This document shows, piece by piece, positions 36,934 through 46,538 of a stretch of 64,000 nucleotides of DNA (position 1 is its first letter; the number at the start of each line of letters is the position of its first letter). A program made the translations under genes and the position numbers. Origin of the DNA: an uncultured Paracoccaceae bacterium (lineage in GTDB: Bacteria > Pseudomonadota > Alphaproteobacteria > Rhodobacterales > Rhodobacteraceae); assembly GCA_947495795.1 (NCBI GenBank), contig CANMAI010000015.1, forward strand, positions 1 through 64,000, read 5' to 3'. The notes below the pieces were generated by a model, which was given only the letters and a program-made list of their open reading frames with translations, had not been told where the DNA came from and searched no databases.

Positions 36934-37728
36934 ATGCAGAGAATCGGTCTGATCGGTTTCGGAGCCATCGCACAGCATATCTTAAAAGCCCTTCCGGAGT
37001 CCTCTGCAGAGCTGGCGTTCGTCATTGCGCGTCCGGGCCGGGAAAGCGCCGCAATGGGCGCACTCGGCCGGAGCATTCCCGTTATCACGAGAATTGAGAA
37101 CGCTCCGCTCAAGGCCGATCTGATCGTGGATTGCGCAGGCCACGGTGGTTTGCGGGATCACGGTGTTGCGATTCTTGAAGCGGGCATTCCCCTTCTCACA
37201 GTCTCCGTAGGTGCGCTGGCAGACGATGCTTTCGCCAACATTTTGAAAGAAGCGGCCATCAAGGGGAAAACCCGGCTCTGCCTTGCAAGCGGCGCAATAG
37301 GTGCCCTTGATGCGCTCTCTTCTGCGCAGACAGGCGATCTCGAAAGCGTTACCTACACCGGCCGCAAGCCCCCAAAAGGCTGGCTCGGAAGTGCCGCTGA
37401 AGACAAAGTGGATCTTCTCAACATCACAGAACCAACGTCTCACTTCAAAGGATCAGCTCGGGATGCCGCGCGTCTCTATCCCAAGAACGCGAATGTTGCC
37501 GCTGCGGTTGCTCTTGCCGGTATTGGCTTTGATGCAACCAGTGTTGAACTGATCGCTGATCCCTCAATTACAGAGAACATCCACGAAATTCATGCCATGG
37601 GCAGCTTCGGCAACTTCACATTTCAAATCGAGGGCAGCACCTTGCCCGACAACCCGCGCACATCCGCGCTTGCCGCCATGAGCCTTGTGCGCGCAATCAG
37701 GGATCACCGCGCCGCGATCACGTTTTAG
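36934..37728 (+). CDS. nadX: L-aspartate dehydrogenase, NadX-like
   Basis: The product has 264 residues. The N-terminal NAD(P) motif is IGLIGFGAIAQ. The SVGALADD, LASGAIGALDAL, NANVAAAVALAGIGFDAT and HEIHAMGSFGNF blocks match aspartate dehydrogenase, which oxidises aspartate to iminoaspartate for the quinolinate step of NAD synthesis or aspartate catabolism. It starts 16 bases after DUF177, with GGGAG before the ATG, so it is in that operon. No nadA or nadC lies nearby. Confidence 0.88.
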   Translation: MQRIGLIGFGAIAQHILKALPESSAELAFVIARPGRESAAMGALGRSIPVITRIENAPLKADLIVDCAGHGGLRDHGVAILEAGIPLLTVSVGALADDAFANILKEAAIKGKTRLCLASGAIGALDALSSAQTGDLESVTYTGRKPPKGWLGSAAEDKVDLLNITEPTSHFKGSARDAARLYPKNANVAAAVALAGIGFDATSVELIADPSITENIHEIHAMGSFGNFTFQIEGSTLPDNPRTSALAAMSLVRAIRDHRAAITF

Positions 37729-37917
37729 CGCCTTGCCGCAAAAACCCGCACCGGAACGCCATTTACCCACCAAAAAGGGCTTGCGGAGAACACAATTCTG
37801 AGTATTGTCCGCGCTTCATTTCATGGCTTCGGAGTGTGGGTTTCGGCGTGACATCGCGCACACAGCCTGATACGCCGACCCGACGGGCACGATGCCCACA
37901 GAGCTGAGGTTGAACAC

Positions 37918-38124
37918 ATGGCGGTTCCTAAGAGTAAGATCACGCGCTCACGGCGCGGTATGCGGCGTTCACACGATGCGCTTGCTGCAGCAAACCCGAA
38001 CGAATGTTCGAACTGCGGTGAGTTGAAGCGTCCACACCACATTTGCGGTGCCTGCGGTCATTATGATGAGCGTGAAGTTGTGGCCCTTGTCGACGAAATC
38101 GACATCGATGAAGATGCCGCATAA
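37918..38124 (+). CDS. rpmF: Ribosomal protein bL32
   Basis: The product has 68 residues, the full bL32. The start [20 protein letters not shown] and the four zinc-type cysteines ([18 protein letters not shown]) are intact, so this is the zinc form. It sits in the usual DUF177-rpmF-plsX-fabH order, with nadX inserted. The gap of about 190 bases before it probably holds its own promoter. Confidence 0.98.
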   Translation: MAVPKSKITRSRRGMRRSHDALAAANPNECSNCGELKRPHHICGACGHYDEREVVALVDEIDIDEDAA

Positions 38125-38146
38125 CACAGCCATCAGCTGATCCATT

Positions 38147-39262
38147 ATGAAAAGCGCCCGCGCAGCCCAGAGCTCCGATACATCCGTCTGGATCTCCATC
38201 GATGCTATGGGCGGCGAAGGTGGGCCGAACGCCATTATAGGCGGCATGGCCAAATCGGCGCAGAAGAATGCCGAGGTGGGATTTATTCTGCACGGAGACG
38301 AGGCGACTTTCGCGCCGCTGCTGCGAAAGCGCCCAGAGCTTGAGGCTCGTACAAAGATCAAGGACGTGAGCAAGGTTATCTCCATGACGGAGAAACCCTC
38401 GCGTGCGCTGCGTCAGGGCAAAGGCTCCAGCATGTGGAACGCACTGGAAAGCGTTGAGAACGGCGATGCAACCGTGGCCGTTTCCTGCGGCAACACAGGC
38501 GCACTCATGGCGATGGCCATGCTCCGCCTCCGCAAGGCACCGGGAATCGATCGCCCCGCCATTGCCGTGCTTTGGCCTTCACGCAACCCGGCGGGCTACA
38601 ATGTGGTGCTGGATGTGGGTGCCGATATCAAAGCAGATGCCGCTGATCTTCTGAAATTCGCCGTCATGGGCGCAGCCTATGCGCGCCACGGTCTTGAACT
38701 AAAGCGCCCGCGCGTCGGCCTCCTCAATGTGGGCACCGAAGAGCACAAAGGACGGACGGAACTGCATGAAGCCGCACGGCTGATTGAGGAAGCATCTGTT
38801 CACGGCGATTACGAGTATGTGGGCTTCGTCGAAGGCTCCGATATCTCCTCTGCGGATGTCGATCTCGTTGTAACGGATGGCTTCTCAGGCAATATCGCGC
38901 TTAAAACGGCCGAAGGCACTGCCTCGCTCATCCGCGAACTCCTTGGCAACGCCTTCCGCCATTCGCCTCTCAGCCGGGTTGGCGCGCTTTTCGCCCTTAC
39001 TTCGCTTCGCCGCTTGCAAAAGCGTATAGATCCGCGCCGCGTAAATGGCGGTGTGTTTCTGGGCCTGAACGGTACCGTTATCAAATCCCACGGCTCAGCC
39101 GATGCCACAGGGGTTTCCGCCGCTATCAAGCTTGCTTTCATTCTGGCCAAGAACGGATTTTCGGACAGGGTTGCCGCACGCCTTGCGTCTGACGTTGCGT
39201 CAGGCCAGACTGCAGCACAAGAACAACCACAAGAAGATACGCCAGAGGCCAACCGAGTATGA
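38147..39262 (+). CDS. plsX: Acyl-ACP:phosphate acyltransferase PlsX
   Basis: The product has 371 residues. PlsX makes acyl-phosphate from acyl-ACP for phosphatidic acid synthesis with PlsY. The N-terminus ISIDAMGGEGGPNAII and the later AVSCGNTGALMAMAML, LNVGTEEHKGR and VVTDGFSGNIALKT are diagnostic. A C-terminal tail of about 15 residues is rich in Glu and Gln. It overlaps fabH by four bases (ATGA), so the two are co-translated. Confidence 0.97.
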   Translation: MKSARAAQSSDTSVWISIDAMGGEGGPNAIIGGMAKSAQKNAEVGFILHGDEATFAPLLRKRPELEARTKIKDVSKVISMTEKPSRALRQGKGSSMWNALESVENGDATVAVSCGNTGALMAMAMLRLRKAPGIDRPAIAVLWPSRNPAGYNVVLDVGADIKADAADLLKFAVMGAAYARHGLELKRPRVGLLNVGTEEHKGRTELHEAARLIEEASVHGDYEYVGFVEGSDISSADVDLVVTDGFSGNIALKTAEGTASLIRELLGNAFRHSPLSRVGALFALTSLRRLQKRIDPRRVNGGVFLGLNGTVIKSHGSADATGVSAAIKLAFILAKNGFSDRVAARLASDVASGQTAAQEQPQEDTPEANRV

Positions 39263-40236
39263 CAGTTCTGCGTGCCGTCGCCATAGGCGCCGGCCATTAC
39301 CTCCCCGAACGCGTTGTTGAAAACGCGGAGTTTGAAGCGAGAATCGAAACAAGCGACGAGTGGATCCGCTCCCGCTCGGGCATTGAGCGGCGCCATTTCG
39401 CCGCTGAGGATGAGAAAACCTCTGATCTCGCCATCGCAGCCGCAAAGATGGCACTGGAGAATGCCGGAGTAGACGCCACAAGCATCGATGCCCTCATCGT
39501 GGCGACAGCAACTCCAGATCAGACATTCCCCTCCACGGCCACCCGCGTGCAAACCGCCATCGGCATGTCCGGCGGCTTTGCTTTCGATATTCAGGCCGTG
39601 TGCGCAGGCTTCATCTACGGCTTGTCCAACGCCAATGCCCTCATTGTCTCCGGCCAGGCCAGGCGCGTGCTTCTGATTGGTGCAGAAACCTTCTCCCGCA
39701 TAATGGATTGGGAAGATCGTACGACGTCCGTTCTCTTCGGGGATGGCGCAGGTGCGCTGGTACTTGAAGCTCAGGAGGGCGAGGGTGAGCCAGAAGATCG
39801 TGGTGTTCTTGCCACCAACATCTACTCGGACGGTCAGTATAATGATCTGCTTTATGTGGATGGCGGCGTTTCCACCACGCAAACCACGGGTGTTCTGAAG
39901 ATGCAGGGGCGCGAGGTGTTCCGCCATGCTGTGCAGAAACTGGCAGAAGCAGGGGAGGAGTCGCTGGAGAAGGCGGGGCTCAGTGTAGAAGACGTCACAT
40001 GGGTCGTGCCGCATCAGGCAAATCTGCGGATCATCAAGGCAACAGCGCAGCGGATCGGCATCCCGATGGAGAAAATCGTCGTTACTGTTCAGGATCACGG
40101 CAATACGTCAGCCGCCTCCATTCCTCTTGCACTTTCAGTCGCAAATCAGGCAGGTCGATTCCATGAGGGGGACGTTTTGCTGATGGAAGCCATTGGCGGT
40201 GGGCTGGCCTGGGGTGCCGCAACCCTCCGCTGGTAG
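39259..40236 (+). CDS. fabH: Beta-ketoacyl-ACP synthase III
   Basis: The product has 325 residues. FabH starts fatty acid chains by joining acetyl-CoA to malonyl-ACP. The catalytic triad is Cys115 in AVCAGF, His in VVPHQANLRI and Asn in DHGNTSAAS. The order plsX-fabH-ihfA is common in Rhodobacterales. Its start lies inside plsX. Confidence 0.97.
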   Translation: MTVLRAVAIGAGHYLPERVVENAEFEARIETSDEWIRSRSGIERRHFAAEDEKTSDLAIAAAKMALENAGVDATSIDALIVATATPDQTFPSTATRVQTAIGMSGGFAFDIQAVCAGFIYGLSNANALIVSGQARRVLLIGAETFSRIMDWEDRTTSVLFGDGAGALVLEAQEGEGEPEDRGVLATNIYSDGQYNDLLYVDGGVSTTQTTGVLKMQGREVFRHAVQKLAEAGEESLEKAGLSVEDVTWVVPHQANLRIIKATAQRIGIPMEKIVVTVQDHGNTSAASIPLALSVANQAGRFHEGDVLLMEAIGGGLAWGAATLRW

Positions 40237-40347
40237 GCGATTTTTGGCGAAAAACCCGTCTGAACGACCTCGTACAAGCACCTGATATTGACTCGCTTTC
40301 CCGAATCCAAATAGCGTTATCAATAGTTTATTCGATGTAAGGAATGC

Positions 40348-40653
40348 ATGATGAGTGAAACAACGCTGACGCGGATGGATCTGAGCGAAGCTGTGTTTCA
40401 GGAAGTGGGCCTCTCCCGTAAGGAAAGTGCCGAGCTTGTGGAAGCCGTGATCAAGCACATGTCCGATGCACTGGTGGCTGGCGAAAGCGTTAAAATCTCA
40501 TCTTTCGCCACATTCAATGTTCGCACCAAAACAGCGCGTGTCGGGCGGAATCCGAAGACAGGCGAAGAGGTGCCCATCGCACCTCGCCGCGTTCTCACCT
40601 TCCGCCCCTCTCATCTCATGAAAGACAGGGTGGACGCCGGAAACAAGCGCTGA
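40348..40653 (+). CDS. ihfA: Integration host factor alpha subunit
   Basis: The product has 101 residues. IHF-alpha pairs with IHF-beta to bend DNA at specific sites. The HU/IHF core is visible, with [27 protein letters not shown] and the DNA-intercalating beta arm. The ATG at 40348 is followed by another ATG one codon on; either could serve, with AAGGA upstream. It lies about 110 bases after fabH. Confidence 0.95.
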   Translation: MMSETTLTRMDLSEAVFQEVGLSRKESAELVEAVIKHMSDALVAGESVKISSFATFNVRTKTARVGRNPKTGEEVPIAPRRVLTFRPSHLMKDRVDAGNKR

Positions 40654-40662
40654 GGCGCGGTT

Positions 40663-41250
40663 ATGGCACTGAAGAAGAAATCGTCGGAAGCATTCCGCAC
40701 CATTTCGGAAGTCGCCGAAATCTTGGATGTACCAGCCCATGTGCTGCGGTTTTGGGAAAGCCGTTTTTCCCAGATCAAGCCTATAAAGCGCGGCGGCGGG
40801 CGTCGGTACTATCGCCCGCAGGATATCGACCTCCTCTCCGGCATCCAAACGCTTCTCCACAACGACGGCCTCACGATCAAGGGCGTACAAAAGCAGCTTA
40901 AGGAACACGGAGTGCGCCACATCGCGGCTCTGGCGAGTGTCAACCTCCAGGCTGAAGTCCCTGCGCGTCCGGCTCCGAAACCGGTTCAAGCAAAGGCGGA
41001 GGCCGTGCCCGAAGCCCCCGCGCCCAAACCAACCCACCAGCACAAACCCTTCCGCATTCGTGCGGATGAAGCCGCGCAAGAGGTTGCCGAGGATCCGCAA
41101 TACGATCTCTTCGCGATGGAGGCCGATAAATCACGCCGCCCCTTCCCGCCCGATCCACGCCAGAAAGCCAAGGTGGATGAAATTCGCTCAATTCTGGGCA
41201 AGCTTGTGCGCCTCCGTGCGCGTATGGCAAAGCACCGCGAAGCTCCATAA
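40663..41250 (+). CDS. MerR-family transcriptional regulator
   Basis: The product has 195 residues. The winged-helix MerR head is residues 11-80 ([45 protein letters not shown]). The linker after 100 is rich in Pro and Ala, and the C-terminus has a charged coiled-coil ([18 protein letters not shown]), with no metal-binding cysteines. It sits ten bases after ihfA and is probably co-transcribed. Target unknown. Confidence 0.9.
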   Translation: MALKKKSSEAFRTISEVAEILDVPAHVLRFWESRFSQIKPIKRGGGRRYYRPQDIDLLSGIQTLLHNDGLTIKGVQKQLKEHGVRHIAALASVNLQAEVPARPAPKPVQAKAEAVPEAPAPKPTHQHKPFRIRADEAAQEVAEDPQYDLFAMEADKSRRPFPPDPRQKAKVDEIRSILGKLVRLRARMAKHREAP

Positions 41251-41306
41251 TTGCGCGGCGAAACCCGCTTGCACACCGGCCGAAACCGGGTATACACGGG
41301 GTTCGG

Positions 41307-41383
41307 CGGGCTATAGCGCAGTCTGGTAGCGCGTTCGTCTGGGGGACGAAAGGTCGTGAGTTCGAATCTCGCTAGCCCGACCA
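41307..41383 (+). tRNA. tRNA-Pro (anticodon GGG)
   Basis: The acceptor stem CGGGCTA pairs with TAGCCCG, followed by A and an encoded CCA. The anticodon stem TTCGT / ACGAA encloses the loop CTGGGGG, which puts GGG at the anticodon. The T-loop GTTCGAATC is present. It is 77 bases with the CCA. It follows the MerR gene, and a terminator follows within 15 bases. Confidence 0.97.
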
Positions 41384-41394
41384 AACACTTAGAG

Positions 41395-41430
41395 AAGGCG
41401 CCAGAACCGATGGGTTCGCGGCGCCTTTTT
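41395..41430 (+). terminator. Rho-independent terminator after tRNA-Pro
   Basis: The stem GGCGCC / GGCGCC (41397-41402 with 41420-41425) encloses an inner GAACC / GGTTC helix and is followed by five T residues. Confidence 0.9.
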
Positions 41431-41456
41431 CACAGCGTACAGAGGGGATGCCAGCC

Positions 41457-42545
41457 ATGTTAGAGACCAAAGCGCAAGGCGTGCTGCCCTCTCAAACTCT
41501 GGCCGCCATGATTGAATCTGGCGAGATTACGCTTACCCACCCGGCAGACGTCGATCAGATCCAGCCCGCCTCTCTTGATCTCCGCCTCGGAGCCAAAGCC
41601 TGGCGCGTCCGCGCCTCCTTCCTGCCCGGTGACGGGGCCACGATGGCTGGCCGCTTGCCCGATTTCGCGATGCACGAGATCGATCTCACAGGCGGCGCGG
41701 TGCTGGAAAAAAACTGCGTCTATCTCGTCGAATTGCGAGAGGCGCTGAATCTGCCGCCAGAAATTTCCGCGATCGCCAACGCGAAAAGCTCCACAGGCAG
41801 GCTGGATCTGTTCACCCGCCTGATCACGGATAGTGCCACGGAGTTTGACCGCATAGAGCCCGGCTATACCGGCCCCCTCTATGCCGAGATTTCCCCGCGC
41901 TCCTTTTCCGTCCTCGCCCGCCCGGGCCTACGGCTCAACCAGATCCGTTTTCACCGAGGGCGTGCTGCGCTTTCAGATGCAGAGCTCAGCACCCTCCATA
42001 ACGCGGAAACTCTTGTCAACGGCCCCGCCCACATAGATGCGGGCCTCGGTTTCTCCGTTGATCTCGATCGTGGAAAGGATGCACTCGTCGGCTACCGCGC
42101 CAAACCTCATACCGGCCTGATAGATCTCGATAGAATCGGCCACTATGCGATTTCCGATTTCTGGGAACCGGTGACCGCCCCGGAAAGCCGCATCATCCTC
42201 GACCCCGGCGCCTTCTACATTCTCGTCAGCCGTGAAGCGGTGCATGTACCGCCCGATTATGCGGCTGAAATGGCCCCCTATATCGCTATGGTTGGCGAGT
42301 TCCGCGTCCATTACGCAGGGTTCTTTGATCCCGGCTTCGGCCATTCCGCCACCGGCGGCACGGGCTCACGCGGCGTTCTCGAGGTGCGCTGCCACGAAGC
42401 GCCCTTCGCACTGGAACACGGCCAGATCGTCGGCCGCCTTGTTTACGAACGTATGGCCGAACGCCCGGACAGGCTCTATGGCGCTGACATGAAATCCAAC
42501 TATCAAGGCCAGTCCCTGAAGCTTTCCAAGCACTTCAAAAGCTGA
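41457..42545 (+). CDS. dcd: dCTP deaminase, long tandem (DCD-N) form
   Basis: The product has 362 residues, about twice the usual dCTP deaminase, and folds as two dUTPase-like halves: the first carries PASLDLRLGAKAWRVRASFLP and NAKSSTGRLDLFTRLITD, the second EPGYTGPLYAEISPRSF and the C-terminal NYQGQSLKLSKHFKS. Such proteins make dUTP for thymidylate synthesis, alongside thyX. ATG at 41457 is preferred over 41448, as the latter sits directly on its ribosome site. It abuts the next gene by one base. Confidence 0.9.
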   Translation: MLETKAQGVLPSQTLAAMIESGEITLTHPADVDQIQPASLDLRLGAKAWRVRASFLPGDGATMAGRLPDFAMHEIDLTGGAVLEKNCVYLVELREALNLPPEISAIANAKSSTGRLDLFTRLITDSATEFDRIEPGYTGPLYAEISPRSFSVLARPGLRLNQIRFHRGRAALSDAELSTLHNAETLVNGPAHIDAGLGFSVDLDRGKDALVGYRAKPHTGLIDLDRIGHYAISDFWEPVTAPESRIILDPGAFYILVSREAVHVPPDYAAEMAPYIAMVGEFRVHYAGFFDPGFGHSATGGTGSRGVLEVRCHEAPFALEHGQIVGRLVYERMAERPDRLYGADMKSNYQGQSLKLSKHFKS

Positions 42546-42546
42546 G

Positions 42547-43797
42547 ATGAGCTACGATAGCATCGTCCTTGGCGCAGGGATGGTCGGCGTCAGCACGGCA
42601 CTCCACCTTCAGGCCAGAGGGCAATCCACGGCACTGATAGACCGTCGCGCACCCGGCGAGGAAACCTCCTTCGGCAATGCAGGCCTCATCCAGACCGAGG
42701 CTGTGATGCCCTATTCCTTCCCACGCGATCTCCGCGCCATTCTGTCGGTCCTTACCGGCCGCTCCACTGAGGCCCGCCTCCACTGGCGCGCCCTCCCCCA
42801 TATCGCCCCGTGGCTTCTCCAATACTACCGGCACGGCACACCTGCCCGTGTGATGGCCACCGCGAACGGCCTCGCCCCGCTCGTTACCCGCGCACTGGCG
42901 GAGCACGAAACACTGATGCGGCCCGCTGGCGCATTCCCAAGCCTCCGCCGCACAGGCTACCTCAGCCTCTTCCGCTCGGAACGGAGGCTCGCAGCAGCTC
43001 TTGAGGCGCAAACAAAGGTAAAATCCCTCTTCGGCATCCCCTTCACGCCCTGCACACCTGAAGAGACCGCCAAGCTCGAACCTCACCTGAACCCGGATTT
43101 CGCCGGAGCCATCCACCTGCCCGATCCTGCCAGCATCCCCGATCCTGCTGCGCTGGTAAAAACGTATGCGCACCTCTTTGCGGATCGCGGAGGCACTTTA
43201 ATGCCGGGCAAAGCCGAAAACCTGGAGCGCACCGGATCCGGCTGGAGGCTGCGAACGGAAAGTGGCTCGATTGATGCTCCTAACGCGATCATCGCCCTCG
43301 GTCCCTGGTCAGGCGATGCATTGAGGCGGCAAGGTATCCGCGTCCCACTTGGCCTCAAACGGGGCTACCACATGCATTTCAGCACAAAGGGCAACGCCGT
43401 CCTTAACAGGATCGTCGTGGATGAAGCGCATGGCTATGTTCTGGCTCCGCAAGCGCGCGGCATTCGGCTGACAACCGGCGCTGAATTTGCCTTGCAGACG
43501 GCCGCCAAAACGCCGGTTCAGCTTCGCCAGATCACTCCGCTGGCGAAGAAACTCTTCCCCCTGGAGAGCCAGCTTGACGCAGAGCCGTGGATGGGGACCC
43601 GCCCCTGCCTGCCCGACATGTTGCCGATGATCGGCCCAATCCCCGGCCAACCCGGCCTTTGGGCAAACTTCGGCCACCACCATCTCGGGCTCACCCTCGG
43701 CCCCGCGACCGGGCGATTGCTGGCCGAAATGATCACGGGTGAAGCGCCTTTCACATCGCCAGCCCCCTACGGCGTTGATCGCTTCAAGAGAGGTTGA
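42547..43797 (+). CDS. FAD-dependent D-amino-acid dehydrogenase-like oxidoreductase
   Basis: The product has 416 residues, a DAO-superfamily flavoprotein. The N-terminal VLGAGMVGVSTALHLQARG is the dinucleotide fold, FGNAGLIQ and the C-terminal GHHHLGLTLGPATGRLLAEMI are DadA-like blocks. It probably oxidises a D-amino acid or proline-type substrate and feeds electrons to quinone, but the substrate cannot be told. It starts one base after the dcd stop, so it is co-transcribed. Confidence 0.85.
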   Translation: MSYDSIVLGAGMVGVSTALHLQARGQSTALIDRRAPGEETSFGNAGLIQTEAVMPYSFPRDLRAILSVLTGRSTEARLHWRALPHIAPWLLQYYRHGTPARVMATANGLAPLVTRALAEHETLMRPAGAFPSLRRTGYLSLFRSERRLAAALEAQTKVKSLFGIPFTPCTPEETAKLEPHLNPDFAGAIHLPDPASIPDPAALVKTYAHLFADRGGTLMPGKAENLERTGSGWRLRTESGSIDAPNAIIALGPWSGDALRRQGIRVPLGLKRGYHMHFSTKGNAVLNRIVVDEAHGYVLAPQARGIRLTTGAEFALQTAAKTPVQLRQITPLAKKLFPLESQLDAEPWMGTRPCLPDMLPMIGPIPGQPGLWANFGHHHLGLTLGPATGRLLAEMITGEAPFTSPAPYGVDRFKRG

Positions 43798-44081
43798 TGC
43801 GGCCATTTCGGTCAATACTCTGAGTTTCCCCTCTCCCGCCAATCCCCGCCCCACAACCACAATACTTTACCGTTTCTCAGGTGAAGCAGGGTTAAGCGAT
43901 TACGAAACCACCCCCGGCAAATCGCGCGACGAGCAGCACCCCGATTGGCATGTCAGCCGCAATAAGTTCGAGGAGGTCACATCGGGTAGACGGGCCATTC
44001 TCACCGCCGCCTTCGACAATCATAAAGATGTGAAGGAGAATACCTAAGACTGATCAAGACGGTGAGCGCAGCCTCACTGGA

Positions 44082-44726
44082 TCACTCGAACATATCGTCC
44101 TGATCGCCCTCATCTGCCGCGTCATCCTCATCCTGCGGCTTGCCGGGCAGCGGGCGATTGTCCAGCAGCCCCGCATCGCGCAGCTCCTTCACACCGGGCA
44201 GATCGCGTGCACTTTCCAGCGCGAAGTGATCGAGGAAGCCTTGGGTCACAACAAACGTCGCTGGCCGTCCTGGCGTCATCCGCCGCCGCCCGATGCGAAT
44301 CCATTCCAGCTCCAGCAGAAGATCAATCGTTCCGCGGGAAACGGAGACACCGCGAATTTCTTCTATCTCGGCCCGCGTTACCGGCTGGTGATAGGCGATG
44401 ATTGCGAGCGTCTCCATCGCGGCACGAGAAAGCTTGCGCGGCTCCACCGTCTCCCGGCTCATCAGAAAGCCAAGATCCCCCGCCGTGCGGAACGCATAGG
44501 CATCGCCGATCTTCATCAGCGTCACGCCCCGGCCCTCATACCTTTTGCGCAGATATACCAGGGCTTCCGCAGGGTCCGAGCCATGCGGCATTCGCGCAGC
44601 TATCTGCGCCAGAGTCATCGGTTTCTGCACGGCAAAAAGCACCGCCTCCACCATCCGCTCCTGCTCCGCCATGGGCGGGGCCTCAAAGAGCGAAGCAATG
44701 CTTTCGTCCTTGGTCTCCTCGCTCAT
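44082..44726 (-). CDS. scpB: Segregation and condensation protein B
   Basis: The product has 214 residues. ScpB, with ScpA and SMC, forms bacterial condensin. Winged-helix landmarks EAVLFAVQKPMTLAQIA, AFRTAGDLGFLMSRETVEPRKLSRAAMETLAIIAYHQPVTRAEIEEIRGVS are clear, and an acidic C-terminal tail follows. Its ATG overlaps the scpA stop by four bases. The next 280 bases to its left carry no gene, so the tat genes that often follow scpB elsewhere are not here. Confidence 0.95.
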   Translation of the reverse strand: MSEETKDESIASLFEAPPMAEQERMVEAVLFAVQKPMTLAQIAARMPHGSDPAEALVYLRKRYEGRGVTLMKIGDAYAFRTAGDLGFLMSRETVEPRKLSRAAMETLAIIAYHQPVTRAEIEEIRGVSVSRGTIDLLLELEWIRIGRRRMTPGRPATFVVTQGFLDHFALESARDLPGVKELRDAGLLDNRPLPGKPQDEDDAADEGDQDDMFE

Positions 44727-45511
44727 GCCTCACTGGCCTTTCGGCGCAATTCGAGATCCGCAAAAGTGTTTTCCTGCCGGATCTCCAGCTTACCCGCTTT
44801 CACCAACTCAAGGCTCGCCGCAAAGGTCGCGGCCATAGCAGAGCGTCGCTTTTTCGGGTCCAGTTGCCAGCCCTCGGGCAGAAACTGCGAAATAGAGGCC
44901 CAATCCACCGCATGCCCGATCAGCCCGCGCATCCTGTCCAGCGCCTGCTCCATCGTGTAAATCGGCCCGCGCTTCAGGTGGAAAGGCTCAAAATCGTCTC
45001 GCGTCTTGATCCGCGCATAAGCCTGCATCAGATCCAGAACGGAGGCAGAATACTCCACCTTCTTCTTCGTCGTCACCACCTGCGGCTCGCCACGGGCAAA
45101 GAAATCCCGCCCCAGCTGATCCCGGCCCATCAGCTGAGCCGCCGCCCTTCGCATTGCCTCCAGCCGTTCCAGCTGAAACGCCAGATGTGCGGCCAAATCC
45201 TCACCGGATGGGCCTTCCTCCGTAGGATCCGGCGGCAGCAACAGCCGCGACTTGAGGAAGGCAAGCCACGCCGCCATCACCAGATAATCCGCCGCCAGTT
45301 CGATCCGCAGCTTCTTGGCCTGCTCTACAAATCCAAGATATTGCTCGGCCAGCGCCAGAACAGAGATCCGCCGCAAATCCACTTTTTGTGTCCGGGCAAG
45401 CATCAGCAAAAGGTCCAACGGCCCCTCGTAGCCATCTACATCCACAACCAGCGCTTCCGTCGCCAGCCGTTCCTCGGCAGAGGCCGCTACATCGAAATGA
45501 TCATCCGGCAT
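44723..45511 (-). CDS. scpA: Segregation and condensation protein A
   Basis: The product has 262 residues. ScpA is the kleisin that bridges the SMC heads. YEGPLDLLLMLARTQKVDLRRISVLALAEQYL is the diagnostic N-terminal block, and the C-terminal VKAGKLEIRQENTFADLEL is the SMC-binding winged helix. It overlaps nagZ by eleven bases and scpB by four. Confidence 0.95.
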   Translation of the reverse strand: MPDDHFDVAASAEERLATEALVVDVDGYEGPLDLLLMLARTQKVDLRRISVLALAEQYLGFVEQAKKLRIELAADYLVMAAWLAFLKSRLLLPPDPTEEGPSGEDLAAHLAFQLERLEAMRRAAAQLMGRDQLGRDFFARGEPQVVTTKKKVEYSASVLDLMQAYARIKTRDDFEPFHLKRGPIYTMEQALDRMRGLIGHAVDWASISQFLPEGWQLDPKKRRSAMAATFAASLELVKAGKLEIRQENTFADLELRRKASEA

Positions 45512-46538
45512 GGGCCGCTGCCTCCTGCAATTCGGAAATTCGCCTCAGGGCATCCGGGATATCAATCGCCGTCACAGCGGTTCGGGCCGCCAACGCCGCA
45601 TTAGCACGCTCCTGCGCCCGCCCTTCAAGGCGCGGCACAGAGGCGGCGATTGCCTCCATCTCATCCCGCTTGCCATTACAATGCAGGATCATATCGCAGC
45701 CCGCGCCCAGCGCCCTGGCCACCCGTGTAGCCATAGGCCCCTTCAGCGCATGCATCGAGATATCATCACTCATCAGCAGTCCATCAAACCCGATGGAGCT
45801 ACGGATGAGCGCAATCACATCTGGCGACCATGTGGCGCACGCGCCCGCATCAATCGCCGGGTAAACGATATGTGCTGTCATCGCCATCGGCAGATTGGCA
45901 AGTGCTCGAAAGGGGGAAAAATCTTCTGCCTCCAGCACTTCCAGGGGCAAATCCACCACCGGCAGATCCGCATGGCTATCGAGATCCGCGCGCCCGTGCC
46001 CTGGAATGTGCTTCAAGACCGGCAGCACACCGCCCAGAGCCAACCCCTCGGCCACCGCCCTCCCGATCCGTGCAACGGGCCCGGCCTCCGTGCCGTAGCA
46101 CCGCCCGCGTACCACGGCATGCGTGGTATCCGTCGCGATGTCTGCCATCGGGGCACAGTTCACATTGATGCCAAGATCACGCAATTCCGCGCCAATCACA
46201 TGATAGCGCAGCCGCATCGCCTCGGCCGCAGCATCTTCCGAAGGGAAACCGGACACGAACGGCAGGGCATCTTCCCACCCTGTCCAGCGCGGCGGCAGAA
46301 GCCGTGCGACGCGCCCACCTTCCTGATCGATCAGAATAGGCGCATCGCGGCGCACGCACGCCCGTAATTCCGCCGTCAACGCCCGTATTTGCTCGGGCGT
46401 CTCCAGATTTCGCGCAAAAAGAATGAAACCCCAAGGATCGGCCTCAGCGAAAAAGTTGCGCTCCCATGCCGTCAGCACAGGCCCTTCGCAGCCAAAGATC
46501 ACAGCACGCGCCGTCAACGCACCGTCACCGCGATACAT
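45501..46538 (-). CDS. nagZ: Beta-N-acetylhexosaminidase
   Basis: The product has 345 residues, a GH3 enzyme that removes GlcNAc from anhydromuropeptides in cell-wall recycling. The signature KHIPGHGRADLDSHADLP with the catalytic dyad His, and LLMSDDISMHAL with nucleophile Asp, are intact. The ATG at 46538 lies 25 bases inside the SPOR gene. An alternative is TTG at 46517, overlapping the SPOR stop as TTGA. The family N-terminus starts after it, so TTG may be the true start. Confidence 0.93.
   Translation of the reverse strand: MYRGDGALTARAVIFGCEGPVLTAWERNFFAEADPWGFILFARNLETPEQIRALTAELRACVRRDAPILIDQEGGRVARLLPPRWTGWEDALPFVSGFPSEDAAAEAMRLRYHVIGAELRDLGINVNCAPMADIATDTTHAVVRGRCYGTEAGPVARIGRAVAEGLALGGVLPVLKHIPGHGRADLDSHADLPVVDLPLEVLEAEDFSPFRALANLPMAMTAHIVYPAIDAGACATWSPDVIALIRSSIGFDGLLMSDDISMHALKGPMATRVARALGAGCDMILHCNGKRDEMEAIAASVPRLEGRAQERANAALAARTAVTAIDIPDALRRISELQEAAAHAG

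Noticed and set aside
41307-41383. tRNA-Pro as a possible integration site for a mobile element.
   Set aside because: No integrase, no direct repeat of the tRNA 3' end and no foreign genes follow it.
43739-44047. A 102-residue plus-strand frame after the amino-acid oxidase gene.
   Set aside because: It starts inside the oxidase gene, has no recognisable domain and no good ribosome site.
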